From Flammeovirga sp. OC4 (GTDB taxonomy: Bacteria > Bacteroidota > Bacteroidia > Cytophagales > Flammeovirgaceae): a stretch of DNA of 64,000 nucleotides. The first letter of the stretch is position 1; the number at the start of each line of letters is the position of its first letter. The position numbers and the translations under genes were made by a program. This document shows positions 8,231 through 16,604 of the stretch, one piece after another. Location: the NCBI RefSeq assembly GCF_000812565.1, contig NZ_JTAM01000028.1, positions 45,758-109,757 on the forward strand. The letters run 5' to 3'. A model generated the notes under the pieces. The model worked only from the letters and a program-made list of their open reading frames with translations. It made no database searches and was not told the origin of the DNA.

Positions 8231-8872
8231 CTATTTTTTTTCTTCGTGGGCTTTTTCAAATTCAGTGAACTTATTTTGGAAGATTAAAATAAAAGTCACT
8301 CCTAAGAAAATAGCAGAGTCTGCAATATTAAAGACAGGGCTGAAGAATAAAAAGTGATCTCCTCCTATCATTGGTAACCATGTTGGGAAGTTTCCTTCAA
8401 TCATTGGGAAGTATAACATATCAATTACTTGCCCATGAAACCAAGGTGATGAAGAACCTGGTATAGCGTTGCCTTCGATCAACACACCATAGAAAATACT
8501 ATCAATGGCATTGCCAATAGCACCTCCTAGTATCATGGCAATACAGATAAGGAAGCCAGGGTGTGTGGGTTTCTTATAAAGATTGTAAATGGCATATACA
8601 ATCCCGCCTGATGCAATTATTCTAAATAGGGTCAATAATAATTTTCCATATTCATTTCCGAATTGCATACCAAATGCCATTCCTGGATTGAGTAAGTAAT
8701 GCAAACGGAACCAATCACCAATAACATGTATTTCACCAAGTGTTCCCATTTCCATAAAATTATGGACAAGAATCTTACTGATTTGATCTATAATTATGAC
8801 TAAGATGGCTACACCATAAATAGCCGATAGACTAATTTTCTTTTTATTTTCTTTCACTACTTCTAACTCCAC
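8231..8872 (-). CDS. lspA: Lipoprotein signal peptidase (signal peptidase II)
   Basis: This 213-aa integral membrane aspartyl protease cleaves diacylglyceryl-modified prolipoproteins in the inner membrane. Family motifs are D29-Q in TM1, N62-P-G-M-A-F-G, G120-N121-A-I-D124, and the catalytic aspartates D151 (QVID) and D185 (FNIADS). The protein is longer than the 150-170 aa of proteobacterial enzymes because of extra residues between the GNxxD motif and the first catalytic Asp (about 27 residues instead of ~9), and the usual Arg after GNxxD is Ser125. The longer form is common in Bacteroidota as far as I recall. The best start is GTG at 8872, since an in-frame stop lies just upstream and the first internal ATG would delete TM1. 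Its substrates would include the many lipoproteins seen in this window. Confidence 0.93.
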   Translation of the reverse strand: MELEVVKENKKKISLSAIYGVAILVIIIDQISKILVHNFMEMGTLGEIHVIGDWFRLHYLLNPGMAFGMQFGNEYGKLLLTLFRIIASGGIVYAIYNLYKKPTHPGFLICIAMILGGAIGNAIDSIFYGVLIEGNAIPGSSSPWFHGQVIDMLYFPMIEGNFPTWLPMIGGDHFLFFSPVFNIADSAIFLGVTFILIFQNKFTEFEKAHEEKK

Positions 8873-8944
8873 TATTATTTATTTAAAAAATTGCTGTTTA
8901 GAACTAAGTACTTTGGTAAAATTAATTCTAGACTTGTACTTATT

Positions 8945-10429
8945 TTAGAATCTACTCCAAAAGTATGGTGTGAAGATAATCATTACAGTAAACAATTCTA
9001 ATCTTCCTAACAACATTAAGAAAGATAATACCCATTTTACTGCATCAGGAAGATGTGCAAAGTTATCTACAGGACCTACCGAACCAATACCAGGTCCAAT
9101 ATTACCTAATGAAGTAGCTACAGCGCCTATTGCCGTCATTAAGTCAACACCCAATGCTGAAAGTACCAAGATTCCAAGACCAAAAATTAAGAAATAGGCC
9201 ATAATAAAAGCAAGAACATTAAATGTAATCCCTCCTTTAACGGCTTTATTATTGAACCTTACAGGAATAATTGCTGTAGGGTGTAACTGTCTTTTTAATT
9301 CTAGGAATGTATTTTTAAAAAGGATAATATGACGAACGATCTTCACACCACCTGCTGTAGATCCAGCCATACCTCCACAAAACATCAATACAAATACAAC
9401 CATTGTTGCATAAGGAGCCCAAGCCGTATAGTCTGCCGAGACATAACCAGTTGTGGTCATAATAGAGACCACTTGGAACAATGCATCTCTAAATGATTTC
9501 TCAAATCCTAAGTTGGTAGTATATGCTACTACTCCACCAATAGAAACAGTAGATAAGAAAATAATTCCAATGTAATATCTGTATTCTTCGTTAGTCCAGA
9601 TTGCTTTGAACATTCTCTTAAATAAGAAATAGTTCAATGTAAAGTTGGTTCCTGCTAGAAGCATGAAGAAGATTAAGATATACTGAATATATGGACTCAT
9701 TGAAGCCGCACTATCGTTGTAAGTAGAGAAACCTCCTGTAGCCATTGTGGTGAGCGCATGATTAAGAGCGTCATAAAAGCTCATCCCTCCTGTCATCAAC
9801 AATATGGTTTCTATGACTGTTAAACTAGCATATACCCACCAAAGTCTTTTGGCGGTTTCTTTAATTCTTGGTTGAAGCTTATCTGGAGAGATACCAGGAG
9901 CTTCAGCAACAAAAAGCTGCATACCTCCAATGCCTAAGAAAGGTAATATGGCCACCGCAAGTACAATAATACCCATTCCTCCAATCCATTGTGTGAGGCT
10001 TCGCCAGAATAAAATGCCCTTCCCTACACCTTCAATATCAGTAAGAATAGATGCTCCAGTAGTAGAAAAACCTGAAATGGTTTCAAAATAAGCATCTGTA
10101 AGTGATGGAATTTCGTGACTGAATAAATAGGGTAAACTACCAAAAAACGCCATTAAGGCCCACCCTAATGATACAATGATATATCCATCTTTCTTCTTGA
10201 TTTCTCTTTTGTAGCCTCTATGTTCACCATAAAGTATTGTCAATCCTCCAGCCAGAATACTAATTACTCCTGATTGTAATAATGCAAACCAATCCTCTCC
10301 TCCAAAATAAAAAGAGAAAGGCAGGCATATAAACATGAATACTCCATTGAGTACAATAAGAATACCCATTATTCTGGCAATTAAACCAATATTAAATTGA
10401 CTTTTGCGCTGTTGAAATTGTTCTCCCAT
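8945..10429 (-). CDS. trkH: Trk/Ktr-type potassium uptake membrane subunit TrkH
   Basis: The 494-aa polytopic protein shows the four pore-loop pattern of the TrkH/TrkG/KtrB superfamily: SGFSTTGASILTD (P1), MATGGFSTYNDS (P2), TTTGYVSADY (P3) and SLGNIGPGIG (P4). The GGMAGSTAGGVKI loop of TM3 lies between P3 and P4. It forms the K+-conducting path in the inner membrane and needs a cytosolic nucleotide-binding TrkA ring. The trkA gene is immediately upstream on the same strand, with 13 bp between stop and start. The ATG at 10429 gives the full first helix. Length and motif order are normal; function is K+ uptake for osmoadaptation and turgor. Confidence 0.95.
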   Translation of the reverse strand: MGEQFQQRKSQFNIGLIARIMGILIVLNGVFMFICLPFSFYFGGEDWFALLQSGVISILAGGLTILYGEHRGYKREIKKKDGYIIVSLGWALMAFFGSLPYLFSHEIPSLTDAYFETISGFSTTGASILTDIEGVGKGILFWRSLTQWIGGMGIIVLAVAILPFLGIGGMQLFVAEAPGISPDKLQPRIKETAKRLWWVYASLTVIETILLMTGGMSFYDALNHALTTMATGGFSTYNDSAASMSPYIQYILIFFMLLAGTNFTLNYFLFKRMFKAIWTNEEYRYYIGIIFLSTVSIGGVVAYTTNLGFEKSFRDALFQVVSIMTTTGYVSADYTAWAPYATMVVFVLMFCGGMAGSTAGGVKIVRHIILFKNTFLELKRQLHPTAIIPVRFNNKAVKGGITFNVLAFIMAYFLIFGLGILVLSALGVDLMTAIGAVATSLGNIGPGIGSVGPVDNFAHLPDAVKWVLSFLMLLGRLELFTVMIIFTPYFWSRF

Positions 10430-10442
10430 AAAAAATCAGTGC

Positions 10443-11786
10443 TTAACGGAAAAATGCTTCTACTTTAGAAATACATTCCGGTCGTGTTAATACCACGGCT
10501 CTGTCATAAGGTTCAAATTGGAAATCACCCTTAGGAATATAAGCTTTTCCTCTTCTAATTGCACCACCAATGATGGCAGATTTAGGGAAACCTAATGCTT
10601 TTAATTCCTTTTTAGTAACTGGAGAATTCTCGTTGACTACAAATTCTAATACTTCGGCGTCAACACCATGAACGTTTGTTAGTGAAATAATTTCTCCCCT
10701 ACGGATATATCTAAATATGAAGCTTGCTGCTATTAGTTTCTTATTGATCAATGTATCTACACCCATATTTTGAGAAAGGTGGATATAATCCATATTTTCT
10801 ACCAAGGCAATAGTCTTCTGAACCCCGTGTTTCTTCGCTACCAATGAAGTGATAATGTTGGTTTCTGAATCACCAGTTACTGCAATAAAAGCATCTGCTG
10901 TGTCAATTCCTTCCTCTTCAAGTAAGTCAACATTTCTACCATCACCATTAATCACCAATGTATTTGGTAGTTCTTCCGCCATTTCAATTGCCTTGTCTCT
11001 ATCTTTCTCGATTAAAACGACATTGTACTTGTGGCTTAACGAACGAGCGGCATAGAAACCTACTTTACCGCCACCTAGGATAATCAGGCGCTTGATTTTT
11101 TTGGATTGCTTTTTACCTGTCAATTGAAGCACACTTTCAACACCTTCAGGTTTTGCAATGTAATAAACGTGGTCTCCCAATTCAAAACGTGTATCACCTC
11201 TTGGAATGATCGTCTCATCATTACGAAGAATTGCGACGGTTAAGAATTTAAAGTCTTTATTGAGGTAGGTTGTCTCTTCCAGAGTTTTTCCACAAAGAGG
11301 TTTTTCTTCATCAATAGTAATACCGATCAGTGATAAAAGCCCCTTCTCAAACTCAAATGTATCTGTAATTGCCGCCTCTTTTAGTAGACGCTTGATCTCT
11401 TTTGTAGCCAATAATTGTGGGGAAATCATTTCATCCACCCCCATCCTTCTCATATCTAAAACCTCACGAGCATGTAAGTATTCACTATTTGTAATTCTTG
11501 CAATAGTTCTCTTAGCTCCTAACCTTTTTGCTACCATAGCAGTGATAAGGTTGGTTTCTTCAGAAGAAGTGACAGCGATTAGCATGTCAGATTTACTCAC
11601 ATTTGCATCATCTAAAGTTGCAAATGAAGTAGACGAACCTTTGATTGTGGCAACATCAATATGATTTGCCGCATGGTTTAAACTATCCTCATCTGTATCG
11701 ATAAGGGTAATATCGTGATCTTCGTGTGCCAGTAGTTTTCCTAAGTGGAACCCTACATCTCCAGCACCTGCGATTATGATTTTCAC
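10443..11786 (-). CDS. trkA: Trk potassium uptake regulatory subunit TrkA
   Basis: The 447-aa cytosolic protein is a tandem duplication of RCK_N (Rossmann) plus RCK_C units. The first nucleotide-binding motif is GAGDVGFHLG at residue 6. The second, GGGKVGFYAA, is at about 238. TrkA_C domains sit around residues 140-225 and 370-447. It binds NAD(H)/ATP and gates TrkH. The start is GTG at 11786. The gene is first in the trkA-trkH operon. The 138-bp gap to the upstream ComM gene suggests its own promoter. Nothing unusual was seen in the motifs. Confidence 0.95.
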   Translation of the reverse strand: MKIIIAGAGDVGFHLGKLLAHEDHDITLIDTDEDSLNHAANHIDVATIKGSSTSFATLDDANVSKSDMLIAVTSSEETNLITAMVAKRLGAKRTIARITNSEYLHAREVLDMRRMGVDEMISPQLLATKEIKRLLKEAAITDTFEFEKGLLSLIGITIDEEKPLCGKTLEETTYLNKDFKFLTVAILRNDETIIPRGDTRFELGDHVYYIAKPEGVESVLQLTGKKQSKKIKRLIILGGGKVGFYAARSLSHKYNVVLIEKDRDKAIEMAEELPNTLVINGDGRNVDLLEEEGIDTADAFIAVTGDSETNIITSLVAKKHGVQKTIALVENMDYIHLSQNMGVDTLINKKLIAASFIFRYIRRGEIISLTNVHGVDAEVLEFVVNENSPVTKKELKALGFPKSAIIGGAIRRGKAYIPKGDFQFEPYDRAVVLTRPECISKVEAFFR

Positions 11787-11924
11787 AAGTTAAATCTCTT
11801 TATTGATAGTACTTATCTCCTTAATAGTTGGAAGACACTGCAAATATAGTGTGATTTTTTGGATAGCGATAATTTTTAGAGCTTGTTTGGAATATCCTCA
11901 TTGGGAGCGTTGTAAACACCATTT

Positions 11925-13469
11925 TTATCCCTCAGCCCAGCTTTCTCTATCTAAACTTCTATATTGAATAGCTTCCGCAATATGTTCTGCTTTAATATTC
12001 TCACTTCCTGCAAGATCTGCTATGGTTCTTCCGACTTTCAGAATTCTATCATAAGCTCTTGCAGAGAGGCCTAAACGGTCCATGGCTGCTTTCAAAAGGT
12101 TTTTTCCTAATGCATCTAAGACACATACCTGTTTTACCAATTGTGAAGGCATCATGGCATTGCAATGTACTGCATTTGTAAAATCTTTAAACCTTTCTTC
12201 TTGTATTTTTCTAGCCTCAATCACTCGTGCTCGTATAGCCTCACTGCTTTCAGCGGGTTTTACCTCTGTCATTTCTTCAAAGGAAACAGGTGTGACCTCT
12301 ACGTGCAAATCAATTCTATCCAAAAGCGGACCACTTACTTTATTCAAGTAACGTTGTACGGCTCCTGGAGGGCAAGTACACTCTTTTTCGGGGTGGTTAT
12401 GATAACCACATGGGCAAGGATTCATACTTGCAATCAACATGAAATTGGCAGGGAAATCTACAGACATTCTGGCTCTAGAGATGGTTACTTTTCGTTCCTC
12501 TAAAGGTTGACGCATCACTTCTAAGACTGTTCTCTTGTATTCTGGCAATTCATCTAAAAACAAAACGCCATTGTGAGATAAAGAAATTTCTCCAGGCTGA
12601 GGTATTCCACCGCCTCCTACCAAAGCGGCGTCGCTAATAGTATGGTGAGGTGCACGGAAAGGACGTGTTGAAATCAATTGTCCATTCGAACCCAATTTAC
12701 CCGCTACCGAATGTATTTTAGTAGTTTCTAAAGCTTCTTGTAATCCTAATGAAGGAAGGATCGTGGGAAGTCTTTTAGCCAACATTGTTTTTCCAGCACC
12801 AGGAGGGCCTACCATGATGACATTATGACCTCCAGCCGCCGCAATTTCCATGGCCCTTTTCATATTTTCTTGTCCCTGAACCTGAGAAAAGTCTACTTCA
12901 TAGTGATCTAGTGTATCATTAAAAAGTTCTCTTGTCTCAATTTTCAAAGGTTGAATCTCTTTGTCTCCCTGAATAAATTCAATGGCTTCTAGCAATGTAG
13001 AGACGCCAATGATATCGAGGTTATTGACGATGGCGGCTTCTTTGGCATTTTCAACAGGTAGGATAAAACCTTTGAAACCATTTTTACGTGCTTCAATCGC
13101 TATCGGTAAAGCACCTTTGATGGGTCTTAGCTTTCCATCTAAAGAAAGCTCTCCTAAGATGATATATTTATCAAAGTCTCTTGCTCCAATCTGTCCAGAA
13201 GACTGAAGTATTGATAAGGCTATAGGCAAATCAAACGCTGCTCCTTCTTTTTTAGCTTCCGCAGGAGCCAAATTGACAACTACTTTTTGTCTAGGTATGG
13301 CATAACCGAAGTGTTTTACGGCAGATTCCACTCTGTGCTCACTTTCTTTGATGGCACTATCAGGTAAGCCTACCACATAAAGGTTTTTACCTGTTAGTAC
13401 ATTTACTTCAATTTCTATCAGTGTAGCATCTACTCCATACACGGAGCTTCCAAAAGTTTTTGAAATCAT
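11925..13469 (-). CDS. comM: YifB/ComM-family Mg-chelatase-like AAA+ ATPase
   Basis: The 514-aa protein has the ComM domain order: an N-terminal Lon-substrate-like ChlI domain (about 20-145; KKEGAAFDLPIAL), a central AAA+ module with Walker A G-P-P-G-A-G-K-T (near residue 220) and Walker B LFLDELPEY, a Cys-rich insert C-P-C-G-Y-H...C-T-C, and a C-terminal magnesium-chelatase-like helical domain with GLSARAYDRILKVGRTIADL. In Vibrio and Haemophilus ComM is a hexameric helicase for branch migration during natural transformation. In other bacteria its role is unproven. No competence genes are adjacent. The product is cytosolic, and symbol comM is assigned by family rather than experiment. Confidence 0.92.
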   Translation of the reverse strand: MISKTFGSSVYGVDATLIEIEVNVLTGKNLYVVGLPDSAIKESEHRVESAVKHFGYAIPRQKVVVNLAPAEAKKEGAAFDLPIALSILQSSGQIGARDFDKYIILGELSLDGKLRPIKGALPIAIEARKNGFKGFILPVENAKEAAIVNNLDIIGVSTLLEAIEFIQGDKEIQPLKIETRELFNDTLDHYEVDFSQVQGQENMKRAMEIAAAGGHNVIMVGPPGAGKTMLAKRLPTILPSLGLQEALETTKIHSVAGKLGSNGQLISTRPFRAPHHTISDAALVGGGGIPQPGEISLSHNGVLFLDELPEYKRTVLEVMRQPLEERKVTISRARMSVDFPANFMLIASMNPCPCGYHNHPEKECTCPPGAVQRYLNKVSGPLLDRIDLHVEVTPVSFEEMTEVKPAESSEAIRARVIEARKIQEERFKDFTNAVHCNAMMPSQLVKQVCVLDALGKNLLKAAMDRLGLSARAYDRILKVGRTIADLAGSENIKAEHIAEAIQYRSLDRESWAEG

Positions 13470-13520
13470 AGTTTACTGGTAAATTTTAGAATCGTTAAAC
13501 GATATGTATATAGTTAGAGT

Positions 13521-14621
13521 TTATGACTGCACTTCTTCTGTATCAGAACTGTTCAAATCCTCTTCAGAAGGTGGTGCATATAGTTTTCTTAGTGTTGCCT
13601 TTAAGTTGATTAAAGCTAATCGAGCATCTTTATAAGTCGGATCTATTTCAAGTGCTTTCTCGTAATTCTTTCTTGCTTCAGCATAATTTCTTAGTACATA
13701 TTGATTGGTAAGTCCAAGCTCATACCAAAGCTCTTTTGTTTCAGGATTGTATTTTAGTGCTTCTAAGAATATTTTGTTTGCTTCTAAAGGTTGTCTTCTT
13801 CTTCTGTAAAGTTTACCCAAAAGCCTTGAAGATTTCCAATGTGAAGGCTCTTCTTTCAAAACTTCCTGAAATATAACAATAGCACTGTCATATTTATCTT
13901 GCTCATTGAGTATGCTTCCATATGAATATTTCATGTCAGAAGAATTCAAAGACATCTTTTTGGCTTCTTGATAGGTAATTACTGCTTTTTCTAAATCATT
14001 TAGAAGAACACTTTCTTCAATGATACCTGCATAAGCAATGGAATCTAATGGATCAAAGTCTATTGCTTTTTGGTAATTTGTAATAGCAGTTTTAGAATCT
14101 CCCATTTTGGAAAAGGTTTTTCCTAATGCTCTGTAAGTTTTGCTGTTTTGAGGAATTTCACGTAGAGAGCTTTCTAAAAAATAAATGGCACTATCAAATT
14201 GATTTAATGCAGTGTATGAAGAACCAATAAATGTTTTTAGTTGAGGATGTCTATAGCCAAGTTTCATTGCTTTTTTTCCATTGGAAATGGATTCTCCCAT
14301 ATTGCCTAAAAAATAATATGAAGTCGCAATTCCAAAGTAATATACACCTTGGGTGGAATCCAATAAAATGGCTTGTTCAAGATCTTCTAACGCTCCAGCA
14401 TAATCTTTCTTTCTTACTTTCACACCACCTCTCTTAGCAAAAAGAGATGCATCATTAGATTTTTGAGCAATAATATCATCTAAGAAAGAAATTTGTTTCT
14501 CATAAAATTCATCTTCGTGTGCAGAAGCATCCACTAATCCTTCTAGTGTATTTTGTTTTTTCTGACAGCCCAAAAGGCAAATTAAAAGTATAAATGGAGT
14601 AAAATATTTTTGAAACAACAT
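13521..14621 (-). CDS. TPR-repeat lipoprotein
   Basis: I choose the ATG at 14621 because it gives a standard lipoprotein signal peptide (MLFQKYFTPFILLICLLGC, C19). An upstream TTG at 14636 would only add five residues. The 366-aa product then has a helical array of about eight tetratricopeptide repeats (roughly residues 45-340), recognisable from recurrent [YA]-x-x-A-[IL]-x-x-[FLY]-x-x-A-[IL]-x-x-[DN]-P patterns. The tail is acidic (EEDLNSSDTEEVQS). It probably acts as an envelope scaffold, either facing the periplasm or outside. Related Bacteroidota proteins are common but mostly uncharacterised. It is followed on minus by comM after 52 bp. Confidence 0.8.
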   Translation of the reverse strand: MLFQKYFTPFILLICLLGCQKKQNTLEGLVDASAHEDEFYEKQISFLDDIIAQKSNDASLFAKRGGVKVRKKDYAGALEDLEQAILLDSTQGVYYFGIATSYYFLGNMGESISNGKKAMKLGYRHPQLKTFIGSSYTALNQFDSAIYFLESSLREIPQNSKTYRALGKTFSKMGDSKTAITNYQKAIDFDPLDSIAYAGIIEESVLLNDLEKAVITYQEAKKMSLNSSDMKYSYGSILNEQDKYDSAIVIFQEVLKEEPSHWKSSRLLGKLYRRRRQPLEANKIFLEALKYNPETKELWYELGLTNQYVLRNYAEARKNYEKALEIDPTYKDARLALINLKATLRKLYAPPSEEDLNSSDTEEVQS

Positions 14622-14742
14622 TTTTACGGAATGCAATTGATGAATTAAAAACGGACTTTAGATTTCTCTAAATCCCTCAAAGTAATGGGATAAAAACCCT
14701 TTTGACTTATTTTATCTTATGATTTAGAATGCAAAATGCATA

Positions 14743-14776
14743 AAAAAGCTCACTTTGGGGAGGAAGTGAGCTTTTT
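14743..14776 (-). terminator. Intrinsic terminator
   Basis: Stem AAAAAGCTCACTT/AAGTGAGCTTTTT (13 bp), loop of 8 nt, with T-runs in both directions. It ends the coiled-coil membrane protein gene at 14801-15496. Confidence 0.85.
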
Positions 14777-14800
14777 ATGTATAGTATTTTTATAAAAGAA

Positions 14801-15496
14801 TTATGATAACTTATTTTCTCTTTTTCTGAGAGCACTTAATTCTTTTTGTAATTCTTCACCTTTATTTCTTTCAGTCACTAGTTCTCTACGCACTTGCATT
14901 TCTCTTTCTTGTGCTCTAGTTCTGAAATCATCAAATTCAGTCTGTAAAGAGTCATGATCTTTTTTGATCACACTTACAGCTTGATTATTGGTTTGGAAAC
15001 GAATTAATAAAACGATGACCACAATGATTAATACTGCAATAATAGCAAAGGCAGTATACATCACTGAGTACTTAGGTACATCCATTCCTACAAGGTTAAT
15101 GTAATCACCTAATTCAATTAATCTGTCTTTTTCTCCAAGGCGTGATTGCATTTCTTTTACCTCTTGCTGTGCTAAAGTCGTTTCTTTACGAGCCATAGCC
15201 GCATCTGAATAGGCTGTTTGCAATGAGTCTTCCACTAAAACCCAATAATCATCAAGCCAAGCCTGCTTGATCATTCTATATTCTTTCCAACGTCCACCAC
15301 GTTTCGACATGAATTTGTAACCTTCTAATAGGGTATCATCTGCAGGACCTGTTGGTTTAACTTTTTTAGGGGTAGAAGTGGATGTATTTGTTGTACTAGT
15401 AGAAGTACCTGAACCTGCAGTCTCTTGTGCATAGGCAGTGGTTAAAGTAACCATTAACACAAAAGTTGTAACTAATTTAATTATTCTTTTTAACAT
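14801..15496 (-). CDS. Membrane protein with Ser/Thr-rich linker and coiled coil
   Basis: The 231-aa product has a signal peptide ending AYA-QE (about residue 23), then a Ser/Thr/Gly low-complexity stretch (~25-45), a conserved-looking region KFMSKRGGRWKEYRMIKQAWLDDYW (~60-85, given here in part), an Ala/Gln/Glu helix, one transmembrane segment (~145-168, AFAIIAVLIIVVIVLLI) and a long C-terminal cytosolic coiled coil (~175-231) rich in Arg/Glu. The topology suggests a bitopic protein with a periplasmic N-terminal part. I do not recognise a named family. It is a single-gene unit, since tRNA genes with their own terminator lie upstream and a terminator follows it. Confidence 0.7.
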   Translation of the reverse strand: MLKRIIKLVTTFVLMVTLTTAYAQETAGSGTSTSTTNTSTSTPKKVKPTGPADDTLLEGYKFMSKRGGRWKEYRMIKQAWLDDYWVLVEDSLQTAYSDAAMARKETTLAQQEVKEMQSRLGEKDRLIELGDYINLVGMDVPKYSVMYTAFAIIAVLIIVVIVLLIRFQTNNQAVSVIKKDHDSLQTEFDDFRTRAQEREMQVRRELVTERNKGEELQKELSALRKRENKLS

Positions 15497-15550
15497 GCTA
15501 GTAATTTTTTAAGCTATCTGTTTTACAAATATAGAAATAGCAGACAAAAA

Positions 15551-15583
15551 AAAAGCCTTATAGCGAAAAACTATAAGGCTTTT
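15551..15583 (-). terminator. Intrinsic terminator of the tRNA-Gln operon
   Basis: Perfect 13-bp stem AAAAGCCTTATAG/CTATAAGGCTTTT with a 7-nt loop. On minus it is followed by a run of nine T, immediately after the second tRNA. Confidence 0.9.
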
Positions 15584-15584
15584 G

Positions 15585-15657
15585 TTGTCCGACCAGGTCT
15601 CGAACCTGGACTCTTCTGAACCAAAATCAGACGTGTTGCCAATTACACCATCGGACA
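15585..15657 (-). tRNA. tRNA-Gln (anticodon TTG), distal copy
   Basis: The 73-nt cloverleaf has a 7-bp acceptor TGTCCGA/TCGGACA, D stem GTGT/ACAC, anticodon stem TCTGA/TCAGA with loop TTTTGGT (anticodon TTG), and T stem CCAGG/CCTGG with loop TTCGAGA. The discriminator is A, and CCA is not encoded. It is identical to the copy at 15693-15765. Confidence 0.97.
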
Positions 15658-15692
15658 GTTTTCAAAGAAAGGCTTCGGATATTTTTTGGTAG

Positions 15693-15765
15693 TTGTCCGA
15701 CCAGGTCTCGAACCTGGACTCTTCTGAACCAAAATCAGACGTGTTGCCAATTACACCATCGGACA
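15693..15765 (-). tRNA. tRNA-Gln (anticodon TTG), proximal copy
   Basis: Same sequence and fold as the distal copy, 35 bp away. It is the first tRNA after the promoter on the minus strand. Cotranscription is implied by one promoter upstream and one terminator downstream. Confidence 0.97.
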
Positions 15766-15797
15766 ATCTTCTGAAGCCGTTTCTCTGAAATGCGATG

Positions 15798-15829
15798 CAA
15801 ATGTAGAGGGATAAATTTTACTTTCCAAA
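15798..15829 (-). promoter_or_regulatory. Canonical Bacteroidota promoter of the tRNA-Gln operon
   Basis: On minus, TTTG (15826-15829) is followed by exactly 20 bp and TACATTTG (15798-15805). This matches the Bacteroidota sigma consensus TTTG-N19/20-TAnnTTTG at every fixed base. The expected transcription start is roughly 25 nt before the first tRNA. Confidence 0.8.
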
Positions 15830-15866
15830 TTATTTCAAAAAATAATCAACAAATAAATGTAAATAT

Positions 15867-16412
15867 TTAAAGGTTCATTCGGGAGTATCTACTGTTATCC
15901 ATCACTATTTCTGTATTTAATTGTTGAATAAAATATTGGATATCAGTATTTTCTATGTCGATGAAAAACTGATTTTGTGTTCCGTTTTTTAATTTCACTT
16001 CTAATTGAAAATTTCCAATAAATCCGAAATAAAATAATAAAGAAGCACCCAGAAACATCGAAAGTCCAGTAAAAAGAGACACACTACCTATGTTGGCAGC
16101 GACTAAGGATAGCGGCCCAATAATACCACCGATAAGTAGAGGTAGTATGAGTTTTTTCTTTTTTAATGACACTGAATGTATCATCTTTCTTTCAAATTTA
16201 CGATGGGTGGTGGGTAAAGAAATTTCCAAAAAGAAGCTTGAAAGTTTTAAGAAAAAATAGGAATCTAACTCATATTTTAGGTCATCATTTTCCTCCATTT
16301 TAATCCAGTTGTAGAGGTAACTATAGGAATAGTAATAGCCGTCGTTATCTTGTGTGAGATCACTAACGGTATACTCTTTCTGTACTGAAAAATATGGTTC
16401 TTCTTTAGACAA
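15867..16412 (-). CDS. Two-helix membrane protein of unknown function
   Basis: The 181-aa product has a soluble N-terminal half with many Tyr residues (YYYSYSYLYNW), a basic stretch (SLKKKKL at about 83), then a hydrophobic hairpin of two helices (about 88-107 and 113-132), and a soluble tail. No signal peptide is present. The start appears to be TTG at 16412; an in-frame stop lies just upstream and the next ATG (residue 39) would remove the Tyr-rich region. I do not recognise a family. Neighbours are a tRNA operon and a kelch gene, which gives no clue. Confidence 0.55.
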   Translation of the reverse strand: MSKEEPYFSVQKEYTVSDLTQDNDGYYYSYSYLYNWIKMEENDDLKYELDSYFFLKLSSFFLEISLPTTHRKFERKMIHSVSLKKKKLILPLLIGGIIGPLSLVAANIGSVSLFTGLSMFLGASLLFYFGFIGNFQLEVKLKNGTQNQFFIDIENTDIQYFIQQLNTEIVMDNSRYSRMNL

Positions 16413-16604
16413 TGTGTATTGTTGGGGCTAGGTTATAAAAAAAGATTTTTGTTCTACTTTAAGTACCAATCATCATGAGATGACTTTTTATCATTGTTCT
16501 AGTACTTACATCTAATATACAATTGAATTTTGATGCTTGTTCAAGTAGTACATTTATTCTTATAAATTATTATTCCAAAAGTGAATTATATAAAATATTT
16601 CTTG

